Assembly: GCA_016987375.1 (NCBI GenBank)
Contig: PJRA01000263.1
Span: 1,921,209-1,985,208 of the forward strand
Source of the DNA: Brachionus koreanus
Taxonomy: Eukaryota; Rotifera; Eurotatoria; Ploima; Brachionidae
DNA: 64,000 bases
Reading direction: 5' to 3'
The notes under the pieces are model-generated. The model saw only the letters and a program-made list of their open reading frames with translations. It had not been told where the DNA came from and did not search any database. Shown in pieces: positions 11,889 to 24,539 of this stretch (positions are counted from its first letter, which is position 1; every line of letters starts with the position of its first letter). Both the position numbers and the translations under genes were made by a program.

Positions 11889-12139
11889 GTTGAAACAAAA
11901 ATGCTTTACCTAGCTAATTATTAGAAGCCATCTCTAATGTAAATATTTATTCAAACAAAGAAAATAGATCTTTACAATCTTAAATATTTTTAAAATGAGA
12001 AAATTTTAAGTGTTTTATAAATAAAATTTTTTAATTAAAAATATTCTTCCATTTCAAAATTTGGTTAAATTGAAAACATTTAATTAGCCAAAATTATTTT
12101 ATTATTAACAAATCTTTACTAAATTTCGACTTAAGGAAA
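11889..12139. other. Short convergent 3' intergenic spacer
   Basis: Only ~250 bp separate the stop codons of the GTPase (+) and PAM16 (-), so the two 3' UTRs must end within it or overlap. Confidence 0.6.
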
Positions 12140-12716
12140 TTATTCTTTCGAAGACTCTTGAGCTTTGGACATATTTTTTATCTCTTGATCAATTCTCTCT
12201 TTCGCTCGATAAATCTAAATTAAAACATTTTTTAATTTAGAAGAAAATCTTCAAACAAGCCTTACTTTTGACTGAAGATAAAACGATCCTCCTTTTGTTT
12301 TATCGTTTAATTCAAATAGTCTATTATAACTTTCTTCAATCTCTTTAAGGTTATCTATTTTGGACACATTTAAAATTTGCTTAGCTTCCTTTAAGAAGAA
12401 TATATTGTTGAAGAAATTATATGAGATATAGTTTACTTCAAGACTCATTCCGGTTATTCGATTTGCTTGGGTGGTTTCTGCACTTTGACCACGAGAAGCT
12501 TGTGCTGTCCTAGCATCTATATTGTAAAAAATTTTAAATTTAAAATGAACTAAAATTATAACAATATTACGCTGAAATTCATTTCTTAATGCTTTGCTGA
12601 ATGCTCTTCCGACAACTTGGGCCCCTAAAATGATAACTCTCACCAAATGCTGTGCCTAAATAAAAACTTTATCAAAATGCTTATGACAATGTGCAGAATT
12701 TTTTCAAGCATACCAT
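12140..12716 (-). CDS. PAM16: Mitochondrial import motor subunit TIM16/Magmas
   Basis: Five exons (12716-12714, 12655-12571, 12516-12437, 12388-12266, 12214-12140) give 122 codons, close to the ~125 of animal PAM16. The N-terminus MAQHLVRVIILGAQVVGRAF matches the hydrophobic N-terminal region of the family. SLEEAKQILNVS, NRLFELND and GGSFYLQSK are the hallmark J-like domain motifs. The family has a degenerate J domain without HPD and forms a complex with PAM18/TIM14 at the TIM23 channel, restraining its stimulation of mtHsp70. The first coding exon holds only the ATG: the reading MAQHL requires splicing of ATG onto GCACAGCAT across a 58-bp GT..AG intron. It is convergent with the GTPase gene. 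Confidence 0.92.
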
Positions 12717-15048
12717 TTTTTATGTTTATTTCTTTTTATATTAGTTCTTAAATTTGGCTGATCTGCTTTTTAAATTCGACTAATTGCCAGATTAAATTCA
12801 AAATTTGCAATATTAAATCACTAAAATTAGAGATACTAGAATTTTCATTAAATTAAAAAATTTCAAAAAAATCACATTATTATATTAACAAAATTGTGTA
12901 CTCTCAAATTTTTTTTTTTTTTGTAAATCATTTCTTAACTTGATAGCAAAGGTTTCCTTTGGAAATTTCATGCTATTGTCCCTGAATATAGCAGCAGAAC
13001 TTTCTCTAATAATTTTAACATTTCAAGTAGATCTGATCTCACTTTCTTTTCATTTACCGTAAACCCTTGCCATATCATGCATGGAATAACTTTTGAATCT
13101 TAGGTTTTGGTGCAGGCATAAGCGACCATTCTTTTCATGTTAAAATCCGCCCCCTTGTGATGCGTGCATAAAAATGCAGATTTCATGTTTTTGACGTGGC
13201 GTTAAAATTCTTGAGGTTTTTTTGCACCAAAACCTAAGAATCAAAAGTTATCCAATGGATGATATCGCAAGGATTTATGTTAGTCTTTTTAACTGAATTT
13301 TCAGTCTTATTTTTCTTCTGAAAAACAGAAACATTTTTATTGTGAAGCGCGTTCATATACTTTCTAGATGTGTTCCAACCTTAGACGCATAAAAATTGGC
13401 CCAATTCTTCGAAATTTAAATTTGAAATAATTTTAAATTTAATTTTTAAATTATTATCATCTTTTTTGCATTTTTATATATGATATACCAAAAAGAAATA
13501 AACAGAATTGCCAAAACTCTCTTCCTTTTGCAAACGATTTGGCAATTTAAAAATAATATTTTTGTTGATTTTTTTACTTTTTTTATGATATGAAAAAATT
13601 AAGGCTCTTTTGTAAGTCAAAAAAAAAAACAAGTTCAAAGAAAACATTAGTTAAGCGGGAAACCAAACAAAGTTCAAACTAGGGTCTACATGACCAACAA
13701 ACTTTCAAATCTTTTCAATATACTAATAAAACTTTTGAGCATACCTATTTTTCATCCCAGCATACTTTACCTTTTAACATATTTTCATCTGAAAAACATA
13801 CCTCTCTTTTTAAAAAACCAAAAAATTATTTAACATACTCAATTTTTAATAAAAAATATATTCAATAAAAATTTTTTATTTTTTTTTACATATCATTTGA
13901 ATTAAATTTTTGTCATTTTGAGAAATTTTTAAAAAAATATATTTAGTTTAATTTCAATTTTTTATCAATGCACTTGCTTCTTTTATTTGACCACCCCGTT
14001 TGGGTTTGTTCACAAACTTATTAGACTCTTTTAAGTATCTTATAGTCAACAGATGACCACATATTTTAAATTTAAAAAAGTATTTACAATAGTAATAATG
14101 AGCTTTAAGATCTTAACAATTTTGATCTCAACACTGCCTTTCAAAAGGAAGTAATACTGATTTACTTGCACAAATAATTCATATTTAGAGTGTTTGTTAG
14201 CGAATTGTTTGTATTTGCTTTATTTTAGTTGAGTTATCTTTAATGTCTGTATCCACATCGTTTAATCTTTTTATATTTTTTTGCGTTTTTGATATGTGCG
14301 GTTTGTCTTATAAACGATTTCTTTTTTCCTTTTTTTTAAATCTATAAAATTTTGTTCAATTCTATTTTAATTTTGTGTGTTAAAAAGATTTCAGTATGTT
14401 ATCAGGGTTTTTTGTATGTTAAAAATGCAAGTTATTGTGATGAAAATTTGGTATTTAGTCTGTATGTTAAATAGTTTTTAAGAATTTAAATTTAATTATT
14501 TTTGATAGAAATAAAATCTTATAAAAAAGCTTTTAAAAACTTAACATCTGTTTTCAATTCTTAGGAAAATTTAATTAATTTTCAGAAAAAATATTTAATT
14601 TGTCTACATAACTAAATTTGATTTTTTTATTAATAATCAGCCAGGCTTTCTAGTGTTAAATGAATTAAATTACAAGTGAAAATTTAAAAGCATCAAAAAA
14701 AGAATTAAGATAAACAAAAACAGATTTTTAATAGATCAAAAGATCTTAATTTTAATTCTTACCCAAAAAATTCTTAAAATTTATCAATTCTAGGAACGGC
14801 GCTGCCTCACTTTAAACTTTAGAGTTTCGGCACTGTTTAATCATAAACTACATGAATAATTTTAATGCTTTTGCAAATTTAATTAGATTGCCTGCTCTAA
14901 ATGAGGTATTTGTATTATAAACTCAGTAGTCTTAAAAAATTTCAAACTTTATTTTAAAATAAAAATGATTTTAATTTTCAAAATGATTCAATTTTTTTTT
15001 TTAATATATCTATAAAAAATTGTTTGTTCAGCTTTTTAATATCTTTAT
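12717..15048. other. Intergenic region with a small foldback repeat
   Basis: No gene seen. It contains the inverted-repeat element at 13057-13280 and one copy of the dispersed GGCTTTCTAGTGTTAA motif near 14644-14659. Otherwise it is low-complexity AT-rich DNA. Confidence 0.55.
13057..13280. mobile_element. MITE-like foldback element, ~224 bp
   Basis: The left arm (about 13057-13114) and right arm (about 13223-13280) are inverted copies with roughly 85% identity, including GAATCTTAGGTTTTGGTGCA against its complement. The central ~110 bp is non-coding and less AT-rich than its surroundings. I could not assign a superfamily from the termini. Confidence 0.65.
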
Positions 15049-16952
15049 TTAAGCATTGTAAGAATATTTGCTAACATTCTGAAATTCGAACACCCAAGCC
15101 CATTTTAGATCATCATTAAGCCTAATAGTTGATGTATCAATCACAACTTGATTATTTGAAATGCTCCAGTTTATTTTGTCCACATATCCTAGGAGTTTAA
15201 TATCTTCAAATTTAGATTCATTGAATGCAGATAATTTTAAACTTTCACTTGACCATTTTAATAGAAAACCAAAAACTGATTGATTTTTACTAGTATACCA
15301 AACATCTGGATTAGTCGTATCATTTTGATGCAACCAAGGCTTTGAACCGTATACAGCGTTTCCATTTACCGCCAACCATTTACCCATTTGTCTTAGTCTT
15401 TCTTCATATATTGGAGCTATTATACCTTCTTTAGTTGGGCCAACGTTAATCAATACATTTCCACCGCAACTAAAAAAACACACAAAATGAAATTTAAAAA
15501 TTTTAAATTTCAAAATTCATTAAAAACTAGAAGGCCATTGTTGTTTTGAATTGTTGAAACCTAATCATTTTTAAATTTTTTTTAATATTAGATAACCTAA
15601 ATGTAAGTCTTCAGAATAAATAAAATATACAAATATTTAAAAAGCTATTCCAATAAAAAAAACATAGGGAAAAAGTTTTAAAACAGCATTAGGCTTTCAA
15701 ATTTTAAAACATCTAATGTATCAAATTCAGAAATTAAACAAATGGCTAATACACTGAAACTGTAAAATTAATAGCCTTTTTTATCTATCGTCAACTCAAT
15801 TTGAAAAAAAAAAATTTAAATAATATTTTATAATAAAATTTTTTTCTTTACCTTATTGTTTCTATCATGGTAGAAAGAATTTCTTCAATAGTCATAAAAT
15901 CTTCTAGTCTGGCATTTCTTCTAAAGCCCCATGAGCTTTTATCGATGGTAAAACAGTTTTCCCACTTATGATTTACCAATTTACCAGGATTGTATCGGTC
16001 ATCGCATGTATAAAATCCTCCATGCTTACAAGCAACGCCATTGTTTCCCCATCTAGAAAAAAAAATTAACTAAATAGAATTGAATTGTTTCAAAATTTTT
16101 AGACCTAACCTGTCGTTTGTGACTACTGTATCTTTTACTTTGCTTTCGTTATACAACCAAGCCAAAAATTGAGTAGAATTCCAGTAATAATCTGGACCAG
16201 AGTCTCCGTCCGACCAAATAATTTCAGGAGAATAATTTTCAACAAGCTCATAAAGTTCTGGCATAGATTTCATCTAAATCCAAAAAATCAAAATTTTGAA
16301 ATGATATAAATTTAGTGGTTGATTACTCTAACAAAGTCCTGTGTTGTATAATTTTTTTTAGCATCGTTTAGATGAACAGGATTGAACCACTCAAACAAAG
16401 AATGATAGAGACCAAATTTAAGATTAGTTCTATTTCTGATTGACTTGGCTAGTTCACCAACCAAGTCTCGCTTTGATCCTACATCACCTGAGTTCCAATT
16501 GAAAGAGGTTTTTGAGGGCCATAGACAATAACCTTCGTGATGTTTGGATGTCAACACAATATGTCTTTATTTTTTTTTTAGTTTTTAAATTGAAAAATTT
16601 ACAAAAATTGTATTTACTTTGCTCCAGATGCTTGAAATATATCAGCCCAATAGTCTGAATCAAAAAATTCGGCTGTAAACATTGGGCCAAAATTAGTGTA
16701 CTGAAAATTAGGAGGGTAGTTTTTTTCCATGTAGTTTACAACATCAGGCTCTTTAGATCCTTTCCAATACCACCAAAACCATTCGGATCTAAATGCTGGA
16801 ACTGAGAAAACTCCCCAATGAATGAATATTCCTATTTTACCCTCATCATACCATTTTGGTAGTTCTCTTTTATCTAGTGATTCCCATGTCGGTAAGTATT
16901 GGCCAAATATCGTTTTTAAAATTAACAATAATAAAAAAAGCGCAATTTTCAT
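15049..16952 (-). CDS. Alpha-L-fucosidase (GH29), secreted/lysosomal
   Basis: Five exons (16952-16618, 16564-16327, 16273-16110, 16052-15852, 15469-15049) join to 453 codons, close to the usual ~460. A signal peptide ([17 protein letters not shown]) precedes the catalytic domain. Motifs are [53 protein letters not shown] and [10 protein letters not shown]. The Asp of the WSDG motif corresponds to the retaining nucleophile of GH29 enzymes. [16 protein letters not shown] follows, then a C-terminal beta domain. It hydrolyses terminal alpha-L-fucose from glycans. The splice choice HIVLTSKHH at exon 2 restores the family sequence. The fourth intron is 382 bp; the others are about 55 bp. The model looks intact and probably active. 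Confidence 0.93.
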
Positions 16953-18200
16953 TCTAATGAAATGTTTATCATTTGAAATTTTTTAATTTAAAGTCAAAAA
17001 TCACATGATTAAAATAAATTTTAAAAAGTTCAAATTATAATTTGACGATTTTTAAAGATGAATTAATAAATTTAACTACTTGATCTATTTTTTGTTAGCA
17101 ATAAAAGATTAAAGATAAAAAATAAAATATTTTTTTTAAATAAAAATTCTGAAAAATAATACTGAATAATCAAGACTTAAAATTTATTTTGAAATTAAAA
17201 ATTAAGAATGTAAGTTTTTTTTAAAAATTTATTTTAATTTTTAGCTAGATATAGGAAAAATGCTGAAATAAACAAACCGATATATTGCTTCCTACAATAT
17301 TTTAGGTTGTCTATTTTCCCCAGAAAATTCTATTTATTTATATTTTGATCTTATATTTTATTTAGATAGTGTATCTTTATATTTTATGATTCATAAATCA
17401 CAAGTCATAAATCTTTATTAACTGTATAATTAAAAATTTATTTTTATTTAACTTCTTTATTATTAACGATCTTATTTAAGTTACAATTTCTGGTTATAAA
17501 TAAGAGATTTAAATCTAACAAAGAAAGCTTTTTAACATTGAGTATTCTTATATACATCAAGATTTCTAATTAACACAAAAAATTATTCAACAAAAATTAT
17601 TATTGAGATTTTTCCCAAAGAATTTAAAATAAAAAAATCAACATTTCTTTAGATCCATTTTTTGATTTTTATTTTAAACAAAAACCGATTTTTGTTTTTC
17701 AAAATTATTCTAATTTAAGTAGATATGAACATGGGGATAAAAATAATATTGATGGCTTGGCTGATTTTGTACACCCAAAAGTAATTAAATCAAACAAAGA
17801 CTTTCGGCCACTGAAGATAGATGAACCTTTTTATTTTGAGAATTAAATAAATGAAGGAAGTGATAATAAACATTTTAATCATCTTTTGTTACTTCTTTTT
17901 TTTATTTTTTATTCAATAAATTTAATCATTTTTTGAAATTTTTTTTCAATATCTTAAATCAAAAAAATTATAAACTTATTTCATTTTTATTGAAAAAAAG
18001 TATTAAAACGAGTCAAATAAAATGGGTTGAAAAATTACTCGGTGCTTTGAGTGCTAAAAATGCTGAAAATGGTCTGAATTTTCACCTCGATTGACTTATA
18101 ATGCTAAAAAAATCTTTACAGAAAGAAATAAATACAATCTGAAATTTTTAAGAAGGTTGTTGAGTTTGATTCTAGTGCTGTGATATCAAATAAATAGTAT
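16953..18200. other. Intergenic sequence
   Basis: It contains the fucosidase promoter region on its left side and otherwise AT-rich DNA. No gene, RNA or distinct repeat was recognised. Confidence 0.5.
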
Positions 18201-18209
18201 CAATTAATC

Positions 18210-18960
18210 AATATTGCTCCCAAAAAAAGATAAACCCCCAGACGAACCTACATAGTACAGACCAATATCTTTGTTATACTCATTATGTAAATTACTTGAA
18301 AAGATCATGAATAAAAAAATTCAAGATTGGAGCGAAGATAACAAGATAATCCCTAGTTGCCAAGCTGGATTCAGGGAAAACAGATCAACCCACGAACAAA
18401 TTTTGAGAATAAGTCAATCAATTTCCGAAGGTTTTAATTCAAAAGAACTAACGGCAGCAGTGTTTTTTGACTTAGAAAAGGCTTTTGACACCGTCTCACA
18501 TAAAGGCATTTTAAAAAAATTAAAAGAATCTGGATTAAGTTTTACGCTCCTCAAATGGATAAGCAACTTTTTAAGCGACAGAACATTTCAAGTGGTTTAC
18601 AAAGACTGTTCATCGATTGAAAGACCAATCAATTGTGGTGTACCACAAGGTAGCTGCCTCTCACCAACCATCTTCATCATTTATTTTAGTGCAATAGTTG
18701 ATAATATACCCCATAACGTAAAAATAGCGCTTTTTGCAGACGACTTATGTATCTGGATTACTTGCAAAACAATCAAAGAGCTAGAAACGAAACTTCAAAA
18801 TGCTATCGACAAGATAATATATAATAATTGTAATTTTTATAACACATAATGATTTTTGTACATATCAATGCGAAGCAAAAATGAGGGTTTAAACGAAGGC
18901 TAAAGCCATTCGGACGAACCCTGGGGTTTCCCAAAAGTATTTATTAAAAAAAAAAATTAA
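18210..18960 (+). mobile_element. Non-LTR retrotransposon fragment (reverse transcriptase) with 3' tail
   Basis: An open frame at 18271-18849 encodes the central reverse transcriptase. CQAGFRENRSTHEQI, FFDLEKAFDTVSHKGIL, CGVPQGSCLSPTIFIIYF and FADDLCIW cover RT blocks typical of Jockey/CR1-like elements, with the catalytic FADD. Just upstream an in-frame stop interrupts the expected YRPISL motif. Downstream the frame ends early and a GC-richer tail (about 18880-18935) capable of forming stem-loops leads into a poly(A) run at about 18944. Endonuclease and RNase/3' coding parts are missing, so it is dead, probably internally deleted. Confidence 0.85.
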
Positions 18961-19079
18961 TCAATATTGTTTTTGTTTAGACTGCACACATTAATTAATT
19001 GATTTGGTTTTTATTTTGAATTTTGTAAATAAAAAAATTAATTTTTAGTTAACATTTATGAAAAAAAAATTGGGTCTTA

Positions 19080-19356
19080 TTTATTCCGAGCTCATCCAAT
19101 TACGAATATGAATCTGAAGAAGATGATCAAGAAAGTCTTGCAAAACAAAATCAAACAAAAGAAAAACTTGATAGTTGCAGAATTTTTTGTAAATGCAAAC
19201 CAAGTTACCGAATGGTTAAAAGATATAACATGGTCAAATAAGAGACCACACGAAACAGAAGCTGGAACAAACGAAGAGTACTCTTGTAATAAAGTAAAGA
19301 AAAGATGTCAGCAATGCAATGCAGCTAAATGTTTTTATTATTTAAAAAATTTTTAA
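19080..19356 (+). pseudogene. Unrecognised Cys-rich coding relic
   Basis: Two overlapping frames look weakly coding. One (19108-19356) is Lys/Asn-rich and ends with CNKVKKRCQQCNAAKCF. The other reads YESEEDDQESL then CKCKPSYRMVKR. The Cys-rich ends suggest a decayed zinc-binding transposon protein, but I cannot name a family. It sits beside retrotransposon debris. Confidence 0.3.
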
Positions 19357-19572
19357 AAATTATTCGTTCATTTTCTAAAAGTCGTTATATTTTAAATAAT
19401 TAAATTAAACTAACAAAATTAAATTCACTCAAAATTTTATTTATATATTAAAAAAACGTCAAGTTAAATAATTTTATGATAAGTCCAAATAAGAAAGAAA
19501 TTAATCGATGAAAAACCAAAAATCTTCTTTTTTTTTTTTACTCTAAAAAATATTTAATATGTTTGATGATTG

Positions 19573-21815
19573 CTAGAAATCGTCATGATCACTAAATGTT
19601 TCACTTGATTTATTTTGGTTATCGTAAGAAACATATTTAATCGAATGAGATCTGTCATTCATGATCAAAGACTAAAAAAAAAGTTATTGAAAATTGAATT
19701 ATTTTTAAAAATAATTAACAATACAATATTTTCTTCTCTTGCAGGAGGATCCTTTAGAAATAACATTAATGGCGCATAGGCTAACCCAACAATGGCGACC
19801 ATAAAAAGCATTGCTCTAAATCCAAAAGCAGATACAATTAAACCGCTGAATGCTGGACCTTTTTATAAAAAAAATATTTTTTTTTTATTTTTTTGATGAT
19901 AAAAATATAAATAGTAGATAGAAGAAATTTTAAAAAATTTTTAACAATCTTAGCTTTAAACATATAAATTAAAGATAATGCTTAAAATAAGTATTTAAAA
20001 GCTATAAAGAAAAACTTATTATCATTTTCAATAACTTGTAATTAATAAAATTCAAAAATTTTTATCTTTTAGCATACCTATGGCGAATCCCAGACAAAAT
20101 GCCACATCTGCTATCGCATAAACACTGCCATAAACAGACGCATGTCTAATATCAACCAAATATCCCATTTGAGGCATCATGGTTGCATCTACCATTCCAA
20201 TTGCAAAACCCAAAGCTCCGTTTGGTATGATCAATCCATAAATAGTAGTCGCTAAAGGTACAAGAATTAAAGCAATGCTAATCACAATAAGACCAACCAT
20301 AGCACACAGCCACCGTCCAAATTTGTTTGCAATCCTACCAAATAAATTTGTTCCGATTAGATAAGAAATACTAGCAGGCAAAAATGCAGCCCCGAGCTGC
20401 CAATTCTCTGAGTGCATTGTGTTAATCATCCAAATAGGTAATGACGGTTCCATCATGGCAATGCCCATATTTCCGAAAGAAATAGCTCCAGCTGCAATTA
20501 TAATATATGGATCTGAAATTAACTGTCGCAACGGAGCTCCTTCAATTTGGTCTTTTTTAACACTTGGTTGAAGTATTAATAATTGAAGAACTAATTTAAA
20601 TTAATGAAAAATTTTATTATTAAAATTTAATTTTTACTTCCATCAATTATTCCAAGACTTGCTAGAATTAAAAATGGTGCTTCTTTTCCAAAAAATTCAT
20701 AAATAATTCCACCAAATGGTGGGCCAACTTAAAGCATTTATATAGCTTGTTGAACATTAAGTTTAATTAAATATTACCCAGGACTCCCATTGCAAGACCT
20801 CCTAATGCTATACCCATGGCTTTTCCTCTTTCATCATCATCTGGATAACAGTCAGCTAACATTCCTAGACCTAAATATTTTATTTAGTCTTTCTATCTTA
20901 AAATAATTTAACTTAATAATTACCGGCAACGCTTGAGCAAGCTGATCCGATTCCTTGTACAGCTCTAGCAACAAATAATAGTGCATAACTTTGACTAAAA
21001 GCAAAAGCTAAAGAAATATTTTTATTAAAGTAAAATTTATTGGAATTAAAATCTATACTAATTGTGGATAAGAACATGATTACAAATCCAGCAAACATTG
21101 GAATACTGTAGCCTATTCTAAAAAATTCAAATTTAAAAAAAAGTCATTTAAAACGATTGTAATACTTGTTTGTCAAAGGTCCAATAAATGGATTAACTAT
21201 CAATTGAACCACTGGTTTAGAGGCAAACATTAGACCAACTTTTGTATTAAGCTTGTTCATTTGAACTTTTTTCCAATTTTCGGCTAATATTTTAGCTTTC
21301 TCTTTCTCTTGTAATTCTTGGATATTTTTCTCTCTTTCAACTTGTTTCTCAAAATTATCTAGAATAATTTAAAAAGTTAATGAAAAAAAAAAAAATTCCC
21401 TCAGAATCATTTACTCAAGTTAGCAAGAGTTGTAAAGCGATTGTTGTACTCTTCTTCACTCATAACTGTGATGTTTCTCATTCTTAAAAGGGTTTGTACT
21501 TCGGCAGTTTCATTTGGATGATCTAAAGCAAAAAGATATTCTGGAACAATCGGAACTTAAAAATAAACTAATGAAAATTTGAATTTTGTTTTCATTTATT
21601 GACTTACCAACTGTGGTTAAAAGCATATTGTCAAAAAAGAGCGCAATAAAAACCACAAGAAGTACCAATTTTCTTGAATTTCTGCATTTATATATCAAAT
21701 TAGACAAACTACAGAACATATTTTCTTGATTTTTTTGATTAATCTCATTCAAATTTGGTATACTACTTCCATTAATTGAATTGATTATTTTGCTCTTGCT
21801 TAGACCTTCATGCAT
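19573..21815 (-). CDS. Vesicular monoamine transporter (SLC18, VMAT type)
   Basis: Ten exons (21815-21608, 21555-21415, 21358-21166, 21117-21059, 21007-20924, 20870-20778, 20727-20638, 20590-20078, 19858-19725, 19671-19573) give 538 codons with an intact frame. TM1 has [20 protein letters not shown] with the conserved Asp. VGLMFASKP carries the TM2 Lys. The motifs [53 protein letters not shown] and VGPPFGG follow. [51 protein letters not shown] and YAIADVAFC distinguish VMAT from the acetylcholine transporter. It should load monoamines into synaptic vesicles by proton exchange. The first lumenal loop has two N-glycosylation sequons (NET, NIT) and an unusual Lys/Glu-rich helical stretch. The C-terminal tail is Ser/Asp-rich and cytoplasmic. 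Confidence 0.93.
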
Positions 21816-24285
21816 AACAATCTAAAATAAAACTTTGAAAATTAGAATCGAATATTTTATTAAAAATTTAACTAAAAAAATTATTAAATTTATTTCATTT
21901 ATTACTTAGACAATGTTTTTTTTTTCAGATTTATAACAAATTTAAGCAAAAATTTTTAAATTATTTGTCAATAAAATTTATTTTTTCTAATTAAATAAAA
22001 AAATAAATTGTGATTTGACTTGAATGTCTTTGTTAAAAAAAGTAAATTGTTATCAAGCTTAAAATTTTTCTCAAATTTGTATGAAAAAGTATTTTTCATA
22101 TTTTAAAAATTAAGAAAAGTAATCAAAGCAAGAAATTCGTTATAAATATTAAAAAGTGTCATTCTGTCCGATGAGAAAGCTGTCGAAGAAGAGAGCAAAG
22201 GCATCGACTGGAGAATGCTTCTGGACCAAGAAGAAAATCTTGATTTTGCCGATGACTTGCCTTTATATTATGCTGAAATATGAAATTTGAAGTAGAAATA
22301 AAAAAATTTAAAATAACCTATGCATCAATAAAGAATTTGATTCAAAATTTCTATCGCGGACAAAAACTGAGTGTTGAGTTTAACTGAAGAAATTAAGGTT
22401 CACAGAAAGACATTCAAAAAACTATAGAAGTCAAGAATTGTATTTTTCAAAGTAAAGTCATGATTACATAAACTGAGAATCAGATTACATCTTTTTTTGA
22501 TGCCAAAATTACTGCCAAAGACAGTTTATTCTAAGGGAAGTATAATTTAAATAAAAAAGAGCATTTAATCTAAATTAATTCTCAAATTAAAAATCTAAAA
22601 GGAAACGGCATTATTAAAAGTTAAGAAATTGGATTAAAAATTTCTTTGATAGCAGAACTGGGTGTGTTGCGATAGAGAATACAGTGTCTGAATAATCTGG
22701 GTAAAAAAAGTGGTGTTTTGGAAAAATTTCTTTTTAATATTTCCATGAATGATCTAAAGAACAGTTAAGAATTTATATATTGAGTTACTCCAAGAGGACA
22801 TTTATCTATTAAGCAAATTATTTTTTCGAAAATTAAAAAATAAATAATAATGCATATTGGCAAACAGATCCTAATTGTTATTAAAGGATCACTACGAAAC
22901 TTGTTGCTAAAGTTTTATTCATTTTCAACTAACTAGTACTATTAGTAAATTTTATTAAAAAAATAAAAGAATAAAAAAAATTTAATTTCAAAGACACATG
23001 ATTGTAAATAAATGGCTTGGTCATGCTAGAAATTTTGATAGTCAATAATTAATGAGTTAAATTGAATAGTAAATAATTGATTGATTTTGATTTTTCCTCG
23101 ATTATCTACAACTAATGTATTTCGATTTTTGCTTAAAATGAAAATAATATGTTTTTAGCTTTTAATTGGTTTCAAAAGCATTCTAGTAAAGTCTTTGAAA
23201 TTGAATCAGGAAAATGACAAGATGAGAAGGAAAATAAATAAAAGACATCGAAACCAAAGACTCGAACAAAAAATTAAGTTCGAGTCTTAAAATTCCAATT
23301 AGCATATCACAGAAACGGATAGTAATACAGCTTTGGCTTAAGCGAAAAATTTATAAGTTTTCTTTTAAATTAAGCCTTATCACTAAAGCTATATCTATAG
23401 ATTCTGATTTCTCATTTTTAAACAAAACTAATTATGATAATTAAAACATCATCAATGACACCAACACAGAAAGTTAGACAAGATCTTAAGTTACAATTAA
23501 GCATATTTCACTGCCTTCATATTTTACTGATGCTATTTAATCAAATTCATCCATATTTATTAAAAAAAAAATAAAAAAGAAGAAACTAACATGATTGCAT
23601 AGATTTATAATTTGTTTTCGAAGCCTGATAGAACAATGAGAATCGTAAAAGGACACAAAAATGAAAGATATTTATCAATAAGCAATTTTCACTTGAGACG
23701 ATCCATTAACGAAGGCCCGGGTTTATGACATATTTGCAGTGATTAACGTCAACTGCACGCTCAATACTTCTTCGAATTCTTAGAATCATATAAAATTTAT
23801 AACTTTGATATTTAATTGTATAATGAAATCTTAAATTTCCGGCTTTGGGACTCAAATAAATGTTTGCTCAAAATTATGCTTTTAATTAATGGCAGAAGGC
23901 ATCATGCATTTAATCTTTTTTTTTTCTTTAAATTAGTTTACGACTCTTGATATTGACATAGAGGAAAATAAAGTTATTTAAATAAATAAATTTCTGAGGA
24001 TTAGTTATGATGAAATAAGTACTTTAAAAAACAATTTATTTTTTTTTATTCCTGATAGAATTTTCTATTTGACAATCAAATTATTTAAAAATTTTTTTAG
24101 ACTCGTTAAAATAGGAAATTTTTAAACCATCAAGGATGTGTAGGTTTTTAAAGTAAAGCTCTCATTTGAAATGGCAACAAAAGATAAAATAATATCAAAA
24201 ACCATGTTTTTTTTTACTCTTTTTGATATTAAATATATATCTAATCACACAAAATCATATATATACCAAGAGTTTTGTATTATGA
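21816..24285. other. Intergenic region with retroelement debris
   Basis: It contains the transporter's upstream region, a short RT relic at about 22165-22285, and AT-rich sequence with scattered unreadable coding-like stretches (22300-24200) that I cannot assign. Confidence 0.45.
22165..22285 (+). pseudogene. Reverse transcriptase relic (FADD box)
   Basis: One frame reads SDEKAVEEESKGIDW then LDFADDLPLYY. GI.W followed by LDFADD is the catalytic-motif region of RTE/Jockey-class non-LTR reverse transcriptases. No longer frame surrounds it, so it is a small fragment. Confidence 0.45.
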
Positions 24286-24434
24286 ACCGTCATTGACGGT
24301 CACTGTACCACCAAAAGTTAATGTTGGCCATTTTGATTGCCAAGTGCAAAAAAAAAAAACATTTTTACGCAAAAATTGGTTTCTGTGGTTAAATTGTGAA
24401 CTTTGGTAGTAAAGTGTTCACCACTAACTGTTCC
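24286..24434. mobile_element. MITE, same family as the copy in the WDR54 intron
   Basis: The left end (GAACCGTCATTGACGGTCAC) and the reverse complement of the right end (starting GAACAGTTAGTGGTG) match at about two thirds of ~33 positions. The sequence CATTGACGGTCACTGTACC and the following ~45 bp resemble 32162-32225 in the other copy. This copy is the more diverged of the two. Confidence 0.6.
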
Positions 24435-24539
24435 CAAAACTATTATAAACTCTATTATGCATGGTTTGACCTGTTTTCTCACTAAAAATTAAATTTTCAT
24501 CCAAAGCTGGTTTCCTCTTCATTCTCAAATTTGACCCAA

